5,292 nucleotides of DNA from Thermococcus sp. (lineage in GTDB: Archaea; Methanobacteriota_B; Thermococci; Thermococcales; Thermococcaceae): the NCBI GenBank assembly GCA_011050175.1, contig DRGF01000047.1, forward strand, positions 1 through 5,292. The letters run 5' to 3'. Within the stretch, counting starts at the first letter, position 1, and each line of letters opens with the position of its first letter. Below the pieces are notes generated by a model. The model was not told where the DNA came from and did not search any database. It was given only the letters and a program-made list of their open reading frames with translations. The translations under genes were made by a program, and so were the position numbers. Below, piece by piece: positions 1 to 5,292 of the stretch.

Positions 1-1025
1 ACGAAGGCCGGGACGAAGTAAACTCCTTCGTTGCTTTCAAGCTTCTCCGCGAGCTCCTCGGTCTCGGCGGCGTGCTTGATAATCTTTATCCCGTCGCGGA
101 GCCACTGCACTGCTGCGCCTGTAACGAAGACGCTCCCCTCAAGGGCGTAGGTGACCTTCCCGTTGAGCCCCCAGGCTATGGTCGTTAGCAGGTTGTCCGA
201 ATAGCGGACGGTCTTGCCCGTGTTGACGAGAATAAAGCTCCCGGTTCCGTAGGTGGCCTTAACCATTCCCGCCTCGAAGCCAGCTTGACCGAAGAGGGCC
301 GCCTGCTGGTCGCCGGCGTCTCCGCTCACGGGAATCTCAGCACCCAAAAGCTCTTTCTTCGTGTAGCCGTAGACCTCGCTCGACTCTCTAACTTCTGGTA
401 AAACTTCCTCTGGGATATCGAACAGCTCAAGGAGCTCCTCGTCCCAGTCGAGCTTCCTTATGTTGAACAGCATCGTCCTTGAGGCGTTGGAGTAGTCGGT
501 TACGTGCTCGCCCGTGAGGCGGTAGATGAGGAACGTGTCGACGGTTCCAAAGAGAACCTCTCCCCTTTCGGCTTTCTCCCTCAGGCCGGGGACGTTGTCG
601 AGGAGCCACTTTAGCTTGCTGGCAGAGAAGTAGGCATCTGGCACGAGGCCGGTTTTCTCCTTGATTAAATTTCCGTACTCCTTCTTTATCTCCTCTACCA
701 TTTCGGCCGTTCGCCTGCACTGCCAGACTATCGCGTTGTGAAGCGGTCTTCCGGTTCTGTCCCAGACGATTGTGGTTTCGCGCTGGTTGGTAACACCTAT
801 CGCCGCTATTTGAGCAGGCTCTATCCTGGCGTTCTCGATGGCCGTCTTTATCGCCCTGAACTGCGCTTCCCATATCTCCTCCGGGTCATGCTCCACCCAG
901 CCGGGCTTTGGATAGTGCTGTGGGAACTCGTACTGGCCCATCCCCACGACGTTGCTTTCCCTATCGAAAATTATTGCCCGGGCGGAGGTGGTACCCTCAT
1001 CGAGTGAGAGGATATAGCGCTCCAT
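1..1025 (-). CDS. glpK: Glycerol kinase, partial (C-terminus off the left edge)
   Basis: Catalyses ATP + glycerol -> sn-glycerol 3-phosphate + ADP in the cytoplasm. It is an FGGY-family carbohydrate kinase. The visible 341 residues start with [17 protein letters not shown], the N-terminal phosphate-binding DEGTTS loop (residues 9-14). The glycerol-contacting residues known from the E. coli enzyme are present: R82-E83 in NQRETT, Y132, and D239-Q240 in GDAGDQQ. The first FGGY signature fits at 132-144 ([13 protein letters not shown]). TYGTGSF (258-264) and [12 protein letters not shown] (301-312) are typical of the family. The usual length is about 490-500 residues, so the end of the second domain, including the second FGGY signature, lies outside the window. 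The ATG is preceded by GGTGAT with a 3-base spacer. The FBP-binding loop of the E. coli enzyme is not conserved: residues around 222-230 read TKKELLGAE, with Glu where E. coli has Arg. It is third in the leftward block, 90 bases after the membrane-protein gene. Family assignment is very secure. Confidence 0.97.
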   Translation of the reverse strand, partial: MERYILSLDEGTTSARAIIFDRESNVVGMGQYEFPQHYPKPGWVEHDPEEIWEAQFRAIKTAIENARIEPAQIAAIGVTNQRETTIVWDRTGRPLHNAIVWQCRRTAEMVEEIKKEYGNLIKEKTGLVPDAYFSASKLKWLLDNVPGLREKAERGEVLFGTVDTFLIYRLTGEHVTDYSNASRTMLFNIRKLDWDEELLELFDIPEEVLPEVRESSEVYGYTKKELLGAEIPVSGDAGDQQAALFGQAGFEAGMVKATYGTGSFILVNTGKTVRYSDNLLTTIAWGLNGKVTYALEGSVFVTGAAVQWLRDGIKIIKHAAETEELAEKLESNEGVYFVPAF

Positions 1026-1028
1026 AAC

Positions 1029-1064
1029 ATCACCGGAAATAAAAATAAAGCCAGGATGTATTAA
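1029..1064 (-). promoter_or_regulatory. Candidate glpK promoter and ribosome binding site
   Basis: On the minus strand the TATA-like stretch TTAATACAT (1064-1056) is centred about 35 bases before the glpK ATG, and GGTGAT (1034-1029) sits 3 bases before it. An archaeal start about 25 bases after the TATA box would leave a leader of roughly ten bases holding just the ribosome binding site. A second AT-rich run (CTTTATTTTTATTT, 1052-1039) is too close to the ATG to be the TATA box of a transcript carrying this site. No oligo-T terminator is visible between the preceding gene and glpK, so read-through from upstream is also possible. The TATA call rests on spacing and composition only. Confidence 0.4.
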
Positions 1065-1115
1065 TGGTTTCGCTTACTTCTGTGTCGGGCTACTCGCCGG
1101 ATACCTTTGAGATAA

Positions 1116-2360
1116 TCAACGCTTCCAGATAACTACAAACATAAGGCCCGTTATTATCAGGGCAAACTTGGCAAGGAAGTCTGAATAGCCGGCGTAGTTA
1201 TAAACGAACGCTTCAGGCGTGCTGGTGATGACTTCAATGCATGTACCCTGACCTTTGGCAACGTCCCGGCGAATTGTTTCGTTGAGGCTTTCAACGTAGT
1301 CTTCTACCGCCTTTCTCTCGTCGTCGGGCAACAAAGGCAGGTATCTCAGCAAAGTCCGGATGGTGTCGTTGATTTTCTTTATTTCTTCCGGCGGGCGGTG
1401 GAAGGCGGATGGATCGAGTTCTATAGCTGATACCTCCCACCCCTTCTCCTCGAACTCGTCCAGCAGGTTTTTGTAACTATTGAATGGGGTCGTAACGCTG
1501 ATTCTGACAGTGTAGTCCTCCCACCTCGCTGAGCTGATAGAGGAGTTTTCTCTTTTCAGCGTCGTCAGGAACCACGAAATGTCTTCCTTTGACTTAAAAT
1601 CTGCCGAAACGGCCGCCGTTACCATGCCGCACTCTCCGCCGGTTGAGTTCAGGGCGAGGATTTGTTTGAACACCTGCTCCCGTTCCTCGATGTAACGTTC
1701 ATTTTTAATGTATTCCCCCGCGAAAAGGGCCCCTAGTATCAGCAGGGCCAGGAAACCCACAAGGAGAATCTTATCCCCTTTGATGTTGAGCAGGACTCCG
1801 AGGAGGCTCAGCGCAACGACACCCACCCACACTGCCAGGAACGGGAGTTTAACCGGCTCTTTTACATCGTCGGTGAAAACCGTGACGTGGACGCGCGTCC
1901 AGTTGCCTGTCGGCTGTTGTCTGTATCTCGCATACGTGAAAAATGGTTCCAGCTTCACGTAGTCCTTCGTTCCGGCGGTGACGTTCTTGAGGCGAAGTGA
2001 TGCAGAGTACAGAGGGTCGTTCCAGCCCACATCGTTTGCCCACAGAATCTCACAATGATGTGGGGCCTCCTTAACGAAGCTTTCCCAGTCCCTCACAACA
2101 ATCACGGTTCTAAAGTATCCCGGCCTTGAGAAGCCGTGATCGTGGGGATAAGAGAGCACCCAGTCCACCACGTAATGATAGTAGGACCGAGTATACAAGG
2201 CACACTCGACGTAGGCGCTCCTAGCAGGACGCTCCTCGTAGACGGGAAAGTTTCTCTCCACAAATTCCGCAGCGGGGGGCGAGTACGAGTATCCCGGAAC
2301 CAAAAATGAGGTGAGTAGCAGGGCGGCTATAACTCCGAGCAGGCACCTCTCTCTTTCCAC
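1116..2360 (-). CDS. Hypothetical four-helix membrane protein with two large outside loops
   Basis: I do not recognise this family. With the preferred GTG start it has 414 residues. Hydrophobic segments lie at about 7-23, 172-193, 197-216 and 394-412. Positive charge at MERER before helix 1, at NIKGDK between helices 2 and 3, and at WKR at the end places those parts inside and leaves two large loops (24-171 and 217-393) outside the cell. All six N-glycosylation sequons fall in these loops (N126, N153, N238, N272, N331, N360), and each loop has exactly two cysteines (53/103 and 243/374). Helix 1 could instead be a cleaved signal peptide. The second loop begins with charged helix (YIKNERYIEEREQVFKQI), then a strand-helix-strand pattern at about 245-315, then another charged helix at 324-368. 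A longer frame opens at GTG 2405 and overlaps the phosphodiesterase stop, but it lacks a ribosome binding site. GTG 2360 has GGTGAT three bases upstream, as in glpK, and gives a normal short positive N-terminus. The gene lies between two glycerol-metabolism genes; any role there is a guess. Confidence 0.8.
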   Translation of the reverse strand: MERERCLLGVIAALLLTSFLVPGYSYSPPAAEFVERNFPVYEERPARSAYVECALYTRSYYHYVVDWVLSYPHDHGFSRPGYFRTVIVVRDWESFVKEAPHHCEILWANDVGWNDPLYSASLRLKNVTAGTKDYVKLEPFFTYARYRQQPTGNWTRVHVTVFTDDVKEPVKLPFLAVWVGVVALSLLGVLLNIKGDKILLVGFLALLILGALFAGEYIKNERYIEEREQVFKQILALNSTGGECGMVTAAVSADFKSKEDISWFLTTLKRENSSISSARWEDYTVRISVTTPFNSYKNLLDEFEEKGWEVSAIELDPSAFHRPPEEIKKINDTIRTLLRYLPLLPDDERKAVEDYVESLNETIRRDVAKGQGTCIEVITSTPEAFVYNYAGYSDFLAKFALIITGLMFVVIWKR

Positions 2361-2363
2361 AGT

Positions 2364-2399
2364 ATCACCAGAGATTGTAAGAATGGGAACTTTAAAAAG
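2364..2399 (-). promoter_or_regulatory. Ribosome binding site that sets the membrane-protein start, with a possible TATA box
   Basis: On the minus strand GGTGAT (2369-2364) precedes the GTG at 2360 by three bases (ACT), the same arrangement as in front of glpK. CTTTTTAAAG (2399-2390), a TATA-like self-complementary stretch, is centred about 35 bases before the same GTG, also matching the glpK spacing. Both signals fall inside the longer GTG-2405 reading frame, which argues that the longer frame is not the real start. The gene may therefore have its own promoter in addition to read-through from the phosphodiesterase gene 41 bases upstream. Confidence 0.5.
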
Positions 2400-2401
2400 T
2401 T

Positions 2402-3151
2402 TCACCCGAGTCCAATACTGCGGAGATATTCAATCATCCTTTCAACGTCGTTGGCTATGACCACCTCAAAGAGGCCCTTCAGCCTGAGCAGGTTGTCATT
2501 GGCGTAGAAGAGTTCATCGTTTTGCGTCCATAATGCCACTTTCAGGCCGAGCGAGCGCGCCCATTTAATCGCCTGGACAGTCTTCTCGAAGCCGAGAACT
2601 GGTATGGCCTCCATGGGGATGTTGATTGACCAGAGGTTCAGCTCCTCCTTGAGCTTTGGGATCAACGGGACAACTTCTTCCCTGTCAATGAGCAGGCCCA
2701 TAACGGTCTCCGGGTCATGCTTCCGATATTCTCTCAGGGCTTCAATCTCAAAGGAGGATATCATAACCCTCTCGGGGTTGTTTTCGCTGACGATCCTGGC
2801 GACTTCTCCAGCAGCTTCAGCATCCTTGAGCTCGATGTTGACAAGCGCATCCTTGGGAAGAACCTCAAAAACCTCCTCAAGCGTCGGAATCCTCTCACCT
2901 TCGCCTAGGTCTGCCCTCTTGAGTTCCTCAAGCGTCATTTCTTTCTGTTTCCCATTCATGTCGCTCGTCCTGTCTATCGTCTCGTCGTGCATGACAATGA
3001 CCCTTCCATCGCGGGAGAGCCATACGTCGAGCTCTATCCCGTCCACCCCGGCTTCCATGGCCTTCCTGAAGGCCAGAAGGCTGTTTTCAGGGTATTTGCT
3101 CATGTATCCTCGGTGTCCGAGGACGATGACCCCGTCACGTTCCCATACCAT
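2402..3151 (-). CDS. ugpQ: Glycerophosphodiester phosphodiesterase (GDPD family), cytoplasmic
   Basis: Hydrolyses glycerophosphodiesters to sn-glycerol 3-phosphate and an alcohol. It is a metal-dependent TIM barrel of the GDPD/PLC-like superfamily. Numbering is for the 253-residue frame from GTG 3163; the preferred ATG is residue 5. The core motifs are all present: LGHRGY with catalytic H17-R18, PEN at 25-27, GIELDVW with metal ligands E44 and D46, [10 protein letters not shown] with catalytic H59, IPTLEEVF (92-99), the strand VNIELK (108-113) with E111 and K113, ISSFE (135-139) and ALWTQND (210-216). There is no signal peptide or membrane helix, so it should act inside the cell. The length is typical of the short single-domain ugpQ-like enzymes. 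The ATG at 3151 has GGTGG eight bases upstream; the alternative GTG at 3163 lies inside that site and has none of its own. It is the first recognisable gene of the leftward block and supplies the same product as glpK. The symbol is by family resemblance; substrate preference cannot be read from the sequence. Confidence 0.93.
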   Translation of the reverse strand: MVWERDGVIVLGHRGYMSKYPENSLLAFRKAMEAGVDGIELDVWLSRDGRVIVMHDETIDRTSDMNGKQKEMTLEELKRADLGEGERIPTLEEVFEVLPKDALVNIELKDAEAAGEVARIVSENNPERVMISSFEIEALREYRKHDPETVMGLLIDREEVVPLIPKLKEELNLWSINIPMEAIPVLGFEKTVQAIKWARSLGLKVALWTQNDELFYANDNLLRLKGLFEVVIANDVERMIEYLRSIGLG

Positions 3152-3165
3152 CGATATCGCCACCG

Positions 3166-3240
3166 TTAAATAGGCCTTTCAGATAAAAACTTTTTCTCAG
3201 CCCGGCGGGGCGTCCGAGATGATATGTCGTCACTGTCCAT
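3166..3240 (-). CDS. Possible 24-residue leader peptide / micro-ORF ahead of the phosphodiesterase
   Basis: On the minus strand ATG (3240-3238) opens a 24-codon frame starting [18 protein letters not shown] and ending TAA at 3166. It is hydrophilic and highly charged, with an acidic start and a basic middle, and shows no membrane segment or motif I know. Its support is the ribosome binding site GGAGGTGA six to seven bases upstream, an 8-base match to the archaeal 16S tail and stronger than those of the other leftward genes. The stop lies 14 bases before the phosphodiesterase ATG and immediately before that gene's GGTGG, an arrangement suited to translational coupling. It is in a different frame from the phosphodiesterase, so it is not a simple N-terminal extension. 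It could be a real small protein, a regulatory leader, the broken 5' end of an ancestral gene, or chance. Confidence 0.4.
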   Translation of the reverse strand: MDSDDISSRTPRRAEKKFLSERPI

Positions 3241-3245
3241 AGTTG

Positions 3246-3253
3246 TCACCTCC
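3246..3253 (-). promoter_or_regulatory. Strong Shine-Dalgarno GGAGGTGA with no conventional gene behind it
   Basis: Minus-strand GGAGGTGA (3253-3246) lies six bases (GGTG to ATG) before the ATG of the 24-codon frame. The only comparable site in the window is GGAGGTGG ahead of the second transporter; the other genes use GGTGAT or GGTG(G). Its placement makes the 24-codon frame the only visible candidate for translation from it. Confidence 0.55.
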
Positions 3254-3280
3254 CCGGCCGTTCGAAAATGGTCTCACAAG

Positions 3281-3290
3281 TCTTAAAAGT
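3281..3290. promoter_or_regulatory. TATA-like element in the divergent region, possibly serving both directions
   Basis: The plus strand reads TCTTAAAAGT and the minus strand ACTTTTAAGA, so the element is nearly self-complementary. Leftward, a start about 25 bases on would fall near 3260, just ahead of the GGAGGTGA at 3253. Rightward, it would fall near 3311 and leave a leader of about 37 bases before the first transporter. Another leftward TATA-like stretch, GTTTTTATC (3192-3184), could drive the phosphodiesterase directly, since it lies about 35 bases before its ATG. No TrmBL1-type TATCAC-N5-GTGATA operator was found here. Confidence 0.35.
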
Positions 3291-3334
3291 TCCATTGGTG
3301 TATTTTTCTGTTAGTATGGCCCATAATGAAAAAC

Positions 3335-3341
3335 GGGGGTG
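3335..3341 (+). promoter_or_regulatory. Ribosome binding site that favours a TTG start for the first transporter
   Basis: GGGGGTG (3335-3341) lies six bases before TTG 3348, matching the GGTG-to-start spacing elsewhere in the window. The longer frame would begin at the GTG that forms the end of this same site (3339-3341) and has no purine-rich site of its own upstream. Confidence 0.5.
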
Positions 3342-3347
3342 TGGAAC

Positions 3348-4670
3348 TTGGAGTTTAAGTACAGCAGGATATTTCTACTTGGCTTCGGTTTCTTTGGTGT
3401 AAGCATAATATGGTCTCTGTACAACGCGTACATACCGATTTTCCTGCAGGACACGTTCAAAATGAGCAGAACTGTGACCGGCTTCGTAATGACAATAGAC
3501 AACCTCTTCGCGGTTCTGCTGCTTCCGTTCCTTGGAGCTTTAAGCGACAAAACGCGAACGCGGTTTGGCCGCAGGAAGCCGTACATCCTCCTTGGAGCGC
3601 CTTCCGCTGCTTTGATGTTTGCGCTCATACCTGTGGCGAGGGCATACGAAAACCTCGCCCTCTTCATGGGGACTATAATCCTGATGAACTTCTTCATGGC
3701 GCTGTTCCGCTCGCCGGTCATAGCGTTCATGCCCGACATAACGCCGAGTGAGAAGCGCTCCCAGGCAAACGGTGTAATCAACTTCATGGGCGGGGTGGGG
3801 GCCCTGCTGGCGTACTTCGGCGGCAAGGTGCTCTACGACATGAACTACGCTTACCCGTTCTTTGCAGGTGCGGCAATAATGCTCCTCGCCAACCTTCTCG
3901 TGGTTCTCTTCGTCCCAGAGCCGGAGGAGTATCGCGTCCCCGGCGAGAAGATCAGCCTACGGAAGCTTCTTTCTGAGACGTCCCGCAAGAGCTTCGGCGA
4001 GTTGAAGGAGAACCTCAAGGACGTCTTCGCCAGCCATGAGAAGAGTCTGTTATTCATACTGCTGTCAATATTCCTCTGGTTCGTCGCCTTTAACTCGGTG
4101 GAGACCTTCTTCACGAGCTACGCGAAGTACCACCTCGGCATCGAGGAAAGCACCGGTGCCTTCATGATGGGCGTTGTTTCGCTCAGCTTCATGCTCTTCG
4201 CGATTCCGGCTGGCCTCCTGGGCGGCCGTATTGGGAGGAAAAAGACCATAACAGCGGGACTAATCCTCGTGAGTGCCGTTATGCTCCTGGCTTACTTCCT
4301 CGGAGAGACATCAAAACCGGAAAGCAGCGCGCTGACGGACCCTGTGGTGCTGAAGTTCATGGTGCTCTTTTTCTTTGGCGGCATTGGGTGGGCAATGGTC
4401 AACGTCAACTCCCTTCCAATGGTCGTGGACATGACGACCGAGGAGAAACTTGGAGGCTACACCGGACTCTACTATTTCTTCAGCCAGGCGGCTAACTTAG
4501 TCGCGCCTCCGCTGGCGGGGGCTTTCCTCGACGTGATCGGGTACAAGACCCTCTTGCCCTTCGCGGTGATTTTCTTCCTGTTGGCGGCGGTGACGATGCA
4601 GTTCGTTAGGCGCGGAGACATCGTCAGGTACAAGGGTGATGCGCTGGACTATGTGCCAGATATGGACTGA
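3348..4670 (+). CDS. MFS transporter, GPH / sucrose-transporter-like
   Basis: A 12-helix secondary transporter of the major facilitator superfamily. From TTG 3348 it has 440 residues, a normal length; a GTG three codons earlier (3339) would give 443. Helices are at about 7-27, 44-65, 78-97, 101-122, 142-160, 169-189, 233-254, 269-292, 299-318, 331-353, 369-394 and 399-419. The loop after helix 2 carries the motif GALSDKTRTRFGRRKPYI (63-80), the form of MFS motif A seen in sugar:cation symporters of the GPH and sucrose families. A second copy, GGRIGRKKT, lies at 292-300 in the C-half. PDITPSEKRSQANG (129-142) and DMTTEEKLGGYTGLYYFFSQ (361-380) are also typical of those families. The central cytoplasmic loop (about 190-232) is charged and long. 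The substrate is not readable: sugars or glycosides by family, glycerol derivatives by neighbourhood. It is divergent from the phosphodiesterase and followed by a second transporter 57 bases on. The family call is secure; the substrate is unknown. Confidence 0.9.
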   Translation: MEFKYSRIFLLGFGFFGVSIIWSLYNAYIPIFLQDTFKMSRTVTGFVMTIDNLFAVLLLPFLGALSDKTRTRFGRRKPYILLGAPSAALMFALIPVARAYENLALFMGTIILMNFFMALFRSPVIAFMPDITPSEKRSQANGVINFMGGVGALLAYFGGKVLYDMNYAYPFFAGAAIMLLANLLVVLFVPEPEEYRVPGEKISLRKLLSETSRKSFGELKENLKDVFASHEKSLLFILLSIFLWFVAFNSVETFFTSYAKYHLGIEESTGAFMMGVVSLSFMLFAIPAGLLGGRIGRKKTITAGLILVSAVMLLAYFLGETSKPESSALTDPVVLKFMVLFFFGGIGWAMVNVNSLPMVVDMTTEEKLGGYTGLYYFFSQAANLVAPPLAGAFLDVIGYKTLLPFAVIFFLLAAVTMQFVRRGDIVRYKGDALDYVPDMD

Positions 4671-4678
4671 ATCCCTTC

Positions 4679-4711
4679 GATTTTTTCTTATTATCATCCT
4701 TTGAAAAAATC
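4679..4711 (+). repeat. Perfect 9-bp inverted repeat between the transporter genes
   Basis: GATTTTTTC (4679-4687) and GAAAAAATC (4703-4711) are exact reverse complements separated by 15 bases, starting eight bases after the stop of the first transporter and ending just before the GGAGGTGG of the second. The left arm contains a T6 run that could act as an archaeal oligo-T terminator. The same AT-rich stretch through TTATTATC could be the TATA region of the second transporter. An operator for a dimeric regulator at that promoter is a third possibility. Such AT-rich sequence can be symmetrical by chance, so the repeat is certain but its function is not. Confidence 0.6.
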
Positions 4712-4714
4712 TTT

Positions 4715-4722
4715 GGAGGTGG
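4715..4722 (+). promoter_or_regulatory. Strong Shine-Dalgarno of the second transporter
   Basis: GGAGGTGG lies five bases before ATG 4728 and is among the best ribosome binding sites in the window. It makes the ATG start of the second transporter secure and points to efficient, independent translation rather than coupling to the first transporter gene. Confidence 0.75.
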
Positions 4723-4727
4723 ATACA

Positions 4728-5292
4728 ATGGAAAGGAGAAAGTTTGACTGGGGTGTTGTTCTCGGTCTCGCCCTCCTCGGGTTCAGCAGGAGCATGGGAT
4801 GGGCCCTCAACAAGGGCTTCTCGTTTCCCCTGCTCTCTGATTACACGAGTTCCGCCTTTGTGAAGGGGAGCATCCTGGCGCTTGAGGGGATTATAGGGCT
4901 GATAGTTCCACCCCTCCTCGGTTATTACAGCGACACCCTCCGCTCAAATCACGGAAGGAGGAAGCCCTTCATATTTGCCGGCGGAGTTCTCGCCGCCATC
5001 GCGACGCTGATGATATGGACGGCTTACAGGATAGGTGCTCCCCTATGGGGGTTCGCTCTGACGCTGGGCTTCCTGTACCTCTCGCTCCACCTCTACACCG
5101 CGCAGTTCAGGGCGTTGATGCCCGACACAATTGAGAGCGGTCAGCGCGGGAAGGCGAGCGGTGTTATTACACTCCTTGAGTGGGCGGGCAATCTCTTCCT
5201 CTTCGGCCTTGGCGGCTTCATGGTCGCGAAGTATGGGAAGGACTACATCGGTCCATTCGGTTTAACTGCCATCTTCCTCTTCCTCGCGGCGG
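4728..5292 (+). CDS. MFS transporter, GPH / sucrose-transporter-like, partial (C-terminus off the right edge)
   Basis: The first 188 residues of a second major facilitator transporter, starting MERRKFDWGVVLGLALLGFS. It shows the N-terminal half: helices at about 9-27, 47-66, 80-99, 105-124, 144-165 and 173-188 onward. The loop after helix 2 reads GYYSDTLRSNHGRRKPF (65-81), the same long motif A variant as in the first transporter (GALSDKTRTRFGRRKPY). ALMPDTIESGQRGKASG (129-145) corresponds to the first transporter's AFMPDITPSEKRSQANG. The two are clearly homologous but diverged along most of their length, so they are old paralogues rather than a recent duplication, and probably differ in substrate. 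It lies 57 bases after the first gene in the same direction, with its own strong ribosome binding site and an AT-rich inverted repeat in the gap. About half of a usual 420-450-residue protein is missing. Confidence 0.9.
   Translation, partial: MERRKFDWGVVLGLALLGFSRSMGWALNKGFSFPLLSDYTSSAFVKGSILALEGIIGLIVPPLLGYYSDTLRSNHGRRKPFIFAGGVLAAIATLMIWTAYRIGAPLWGFALTLGFLYLSLHLYTAQFRALMPDTIESGQRGKASGVITLLEWAGNLFLFGLGGFMVAKYGKDYIGPFGLTAIFLFLAA

Noticed and set aside
427..873. Minus-strand frame of 148 codons within glpK
   Set aside because: It is an alternative frame of the same strand as glpK, rich in Arg/Gly/Gln, without motifs; glpK itself has conserved catalytic residues across this stretch.
1064..1132. 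Plus-strand frame of about 22 codons in the gap between the membrane-protein gene and glpK
   Set aside because: Only a weak AGGA precedes it, it runs into the opposing gene, and the stretch is better explained as the glpK promoter.
2362..2380. TATCAC-N5-ATTGTA resembling a TrmBL1 (TGM-type) operator half site
   Set aside because: Only the left half matches; the right half fits at about three of six positions, and TATCAC here is the complement of the GGTGAT(A) ribosome binding site.
2604..3173. Long plus-strand frame of 189 codons opposite the phosphodiesterase
   Set aside because: It is the serine-rich antisense shadow of a gene with complete GDPD catalytic motifs; it has no recognisable domain and no ribosome binding site of note.
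3202..3259. GC-rich segments CCGGCGGGG and CCCCGGCCG that could form a hairpin in the divergent region
   Set aside because: Pairing needs a bulge, the loop is long, and the second segment is part of the Shine-Dalgarno; no riboswitch pattern is recognisable.
3311..3826. Minus-strand frame of 171 codons opposite the first transporter
   Set aside because: It is antisense to a well-supported 12-helix MFS gene, with composition expected from reverse-complemented membrane codons.

Overview
The window looks like chromosomal DNA of a hyperthermophilic euryarchaeon of the order Thermococcales, most likely a Thermococcus of moderate to high G+C. The main evidence is the glycerol kinase, whose sequence matches what I remember of Thermococcus glycerol kinases nearly residue for residue. 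Also consistent are the archaeal GGTGAT / GGAGGTG ribosome binding sites close to the start codons, frequent GTG/TTG starts, very short intergenic gaps and TATA-like boxes. I could not run a database search. I see no rRNA, tRNA, CRISPR array, insertion sequence or other sign of a mobile element.

The layout is two blocks facing away from each other across a short divergent region at about 3152-3347. The leftward (minus strand) block, read in its own direction, has a possible 24-codon leader ORF (3240-3166), a cytoplasmic glycerophosphodiester phosphodiesterase (start about 3151, end 2402), an unrecognised four-helix membrane protein (start about 2360, end 1116) and glycerol kinase glpK (start 1025, running off the left edge with roughly the last 150 residues missing). 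The rightward (plus strand) block has two consecutive major facilitator transporters of the GPH/sucrose-transporter-like type. The first is complete (3348-4670). The second (from 4728) is cut by the right edge after 188 residues. A perfect 9-bp inverted repeat lies in the 57-bp gap between them.

The leftward enzymes fit together as a glycerol / glycerol-3-phosphate salvage module. The phosphodiesterase releases sn-glycerol 3-phosphate plus an alcohol from glycerophosphodiesters, and glycerol kinase makes the same product from glycerol and ATP. Archaeal membrane lipids are built on sn-glycerol 1-phosphate, so this product is more plausibly a catabolic intermediate from foreign lipid debris, glycosides or glycerol than part of self-lipid turnover. 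The neighbouring transporters are candidates for bringing in the substrates, but only their position supports this.

The less ordinary points are the small ORF with a very strong ribosome binding site just ahead of the phosphodiesterase, the membrane protein whose six N-glycosylation sequons all fall on the predicted outer side, and the inverted repeat between the transporters. The start codons of three genes are argued here from ribosome binding sites rather than taken as the longest reading frame.
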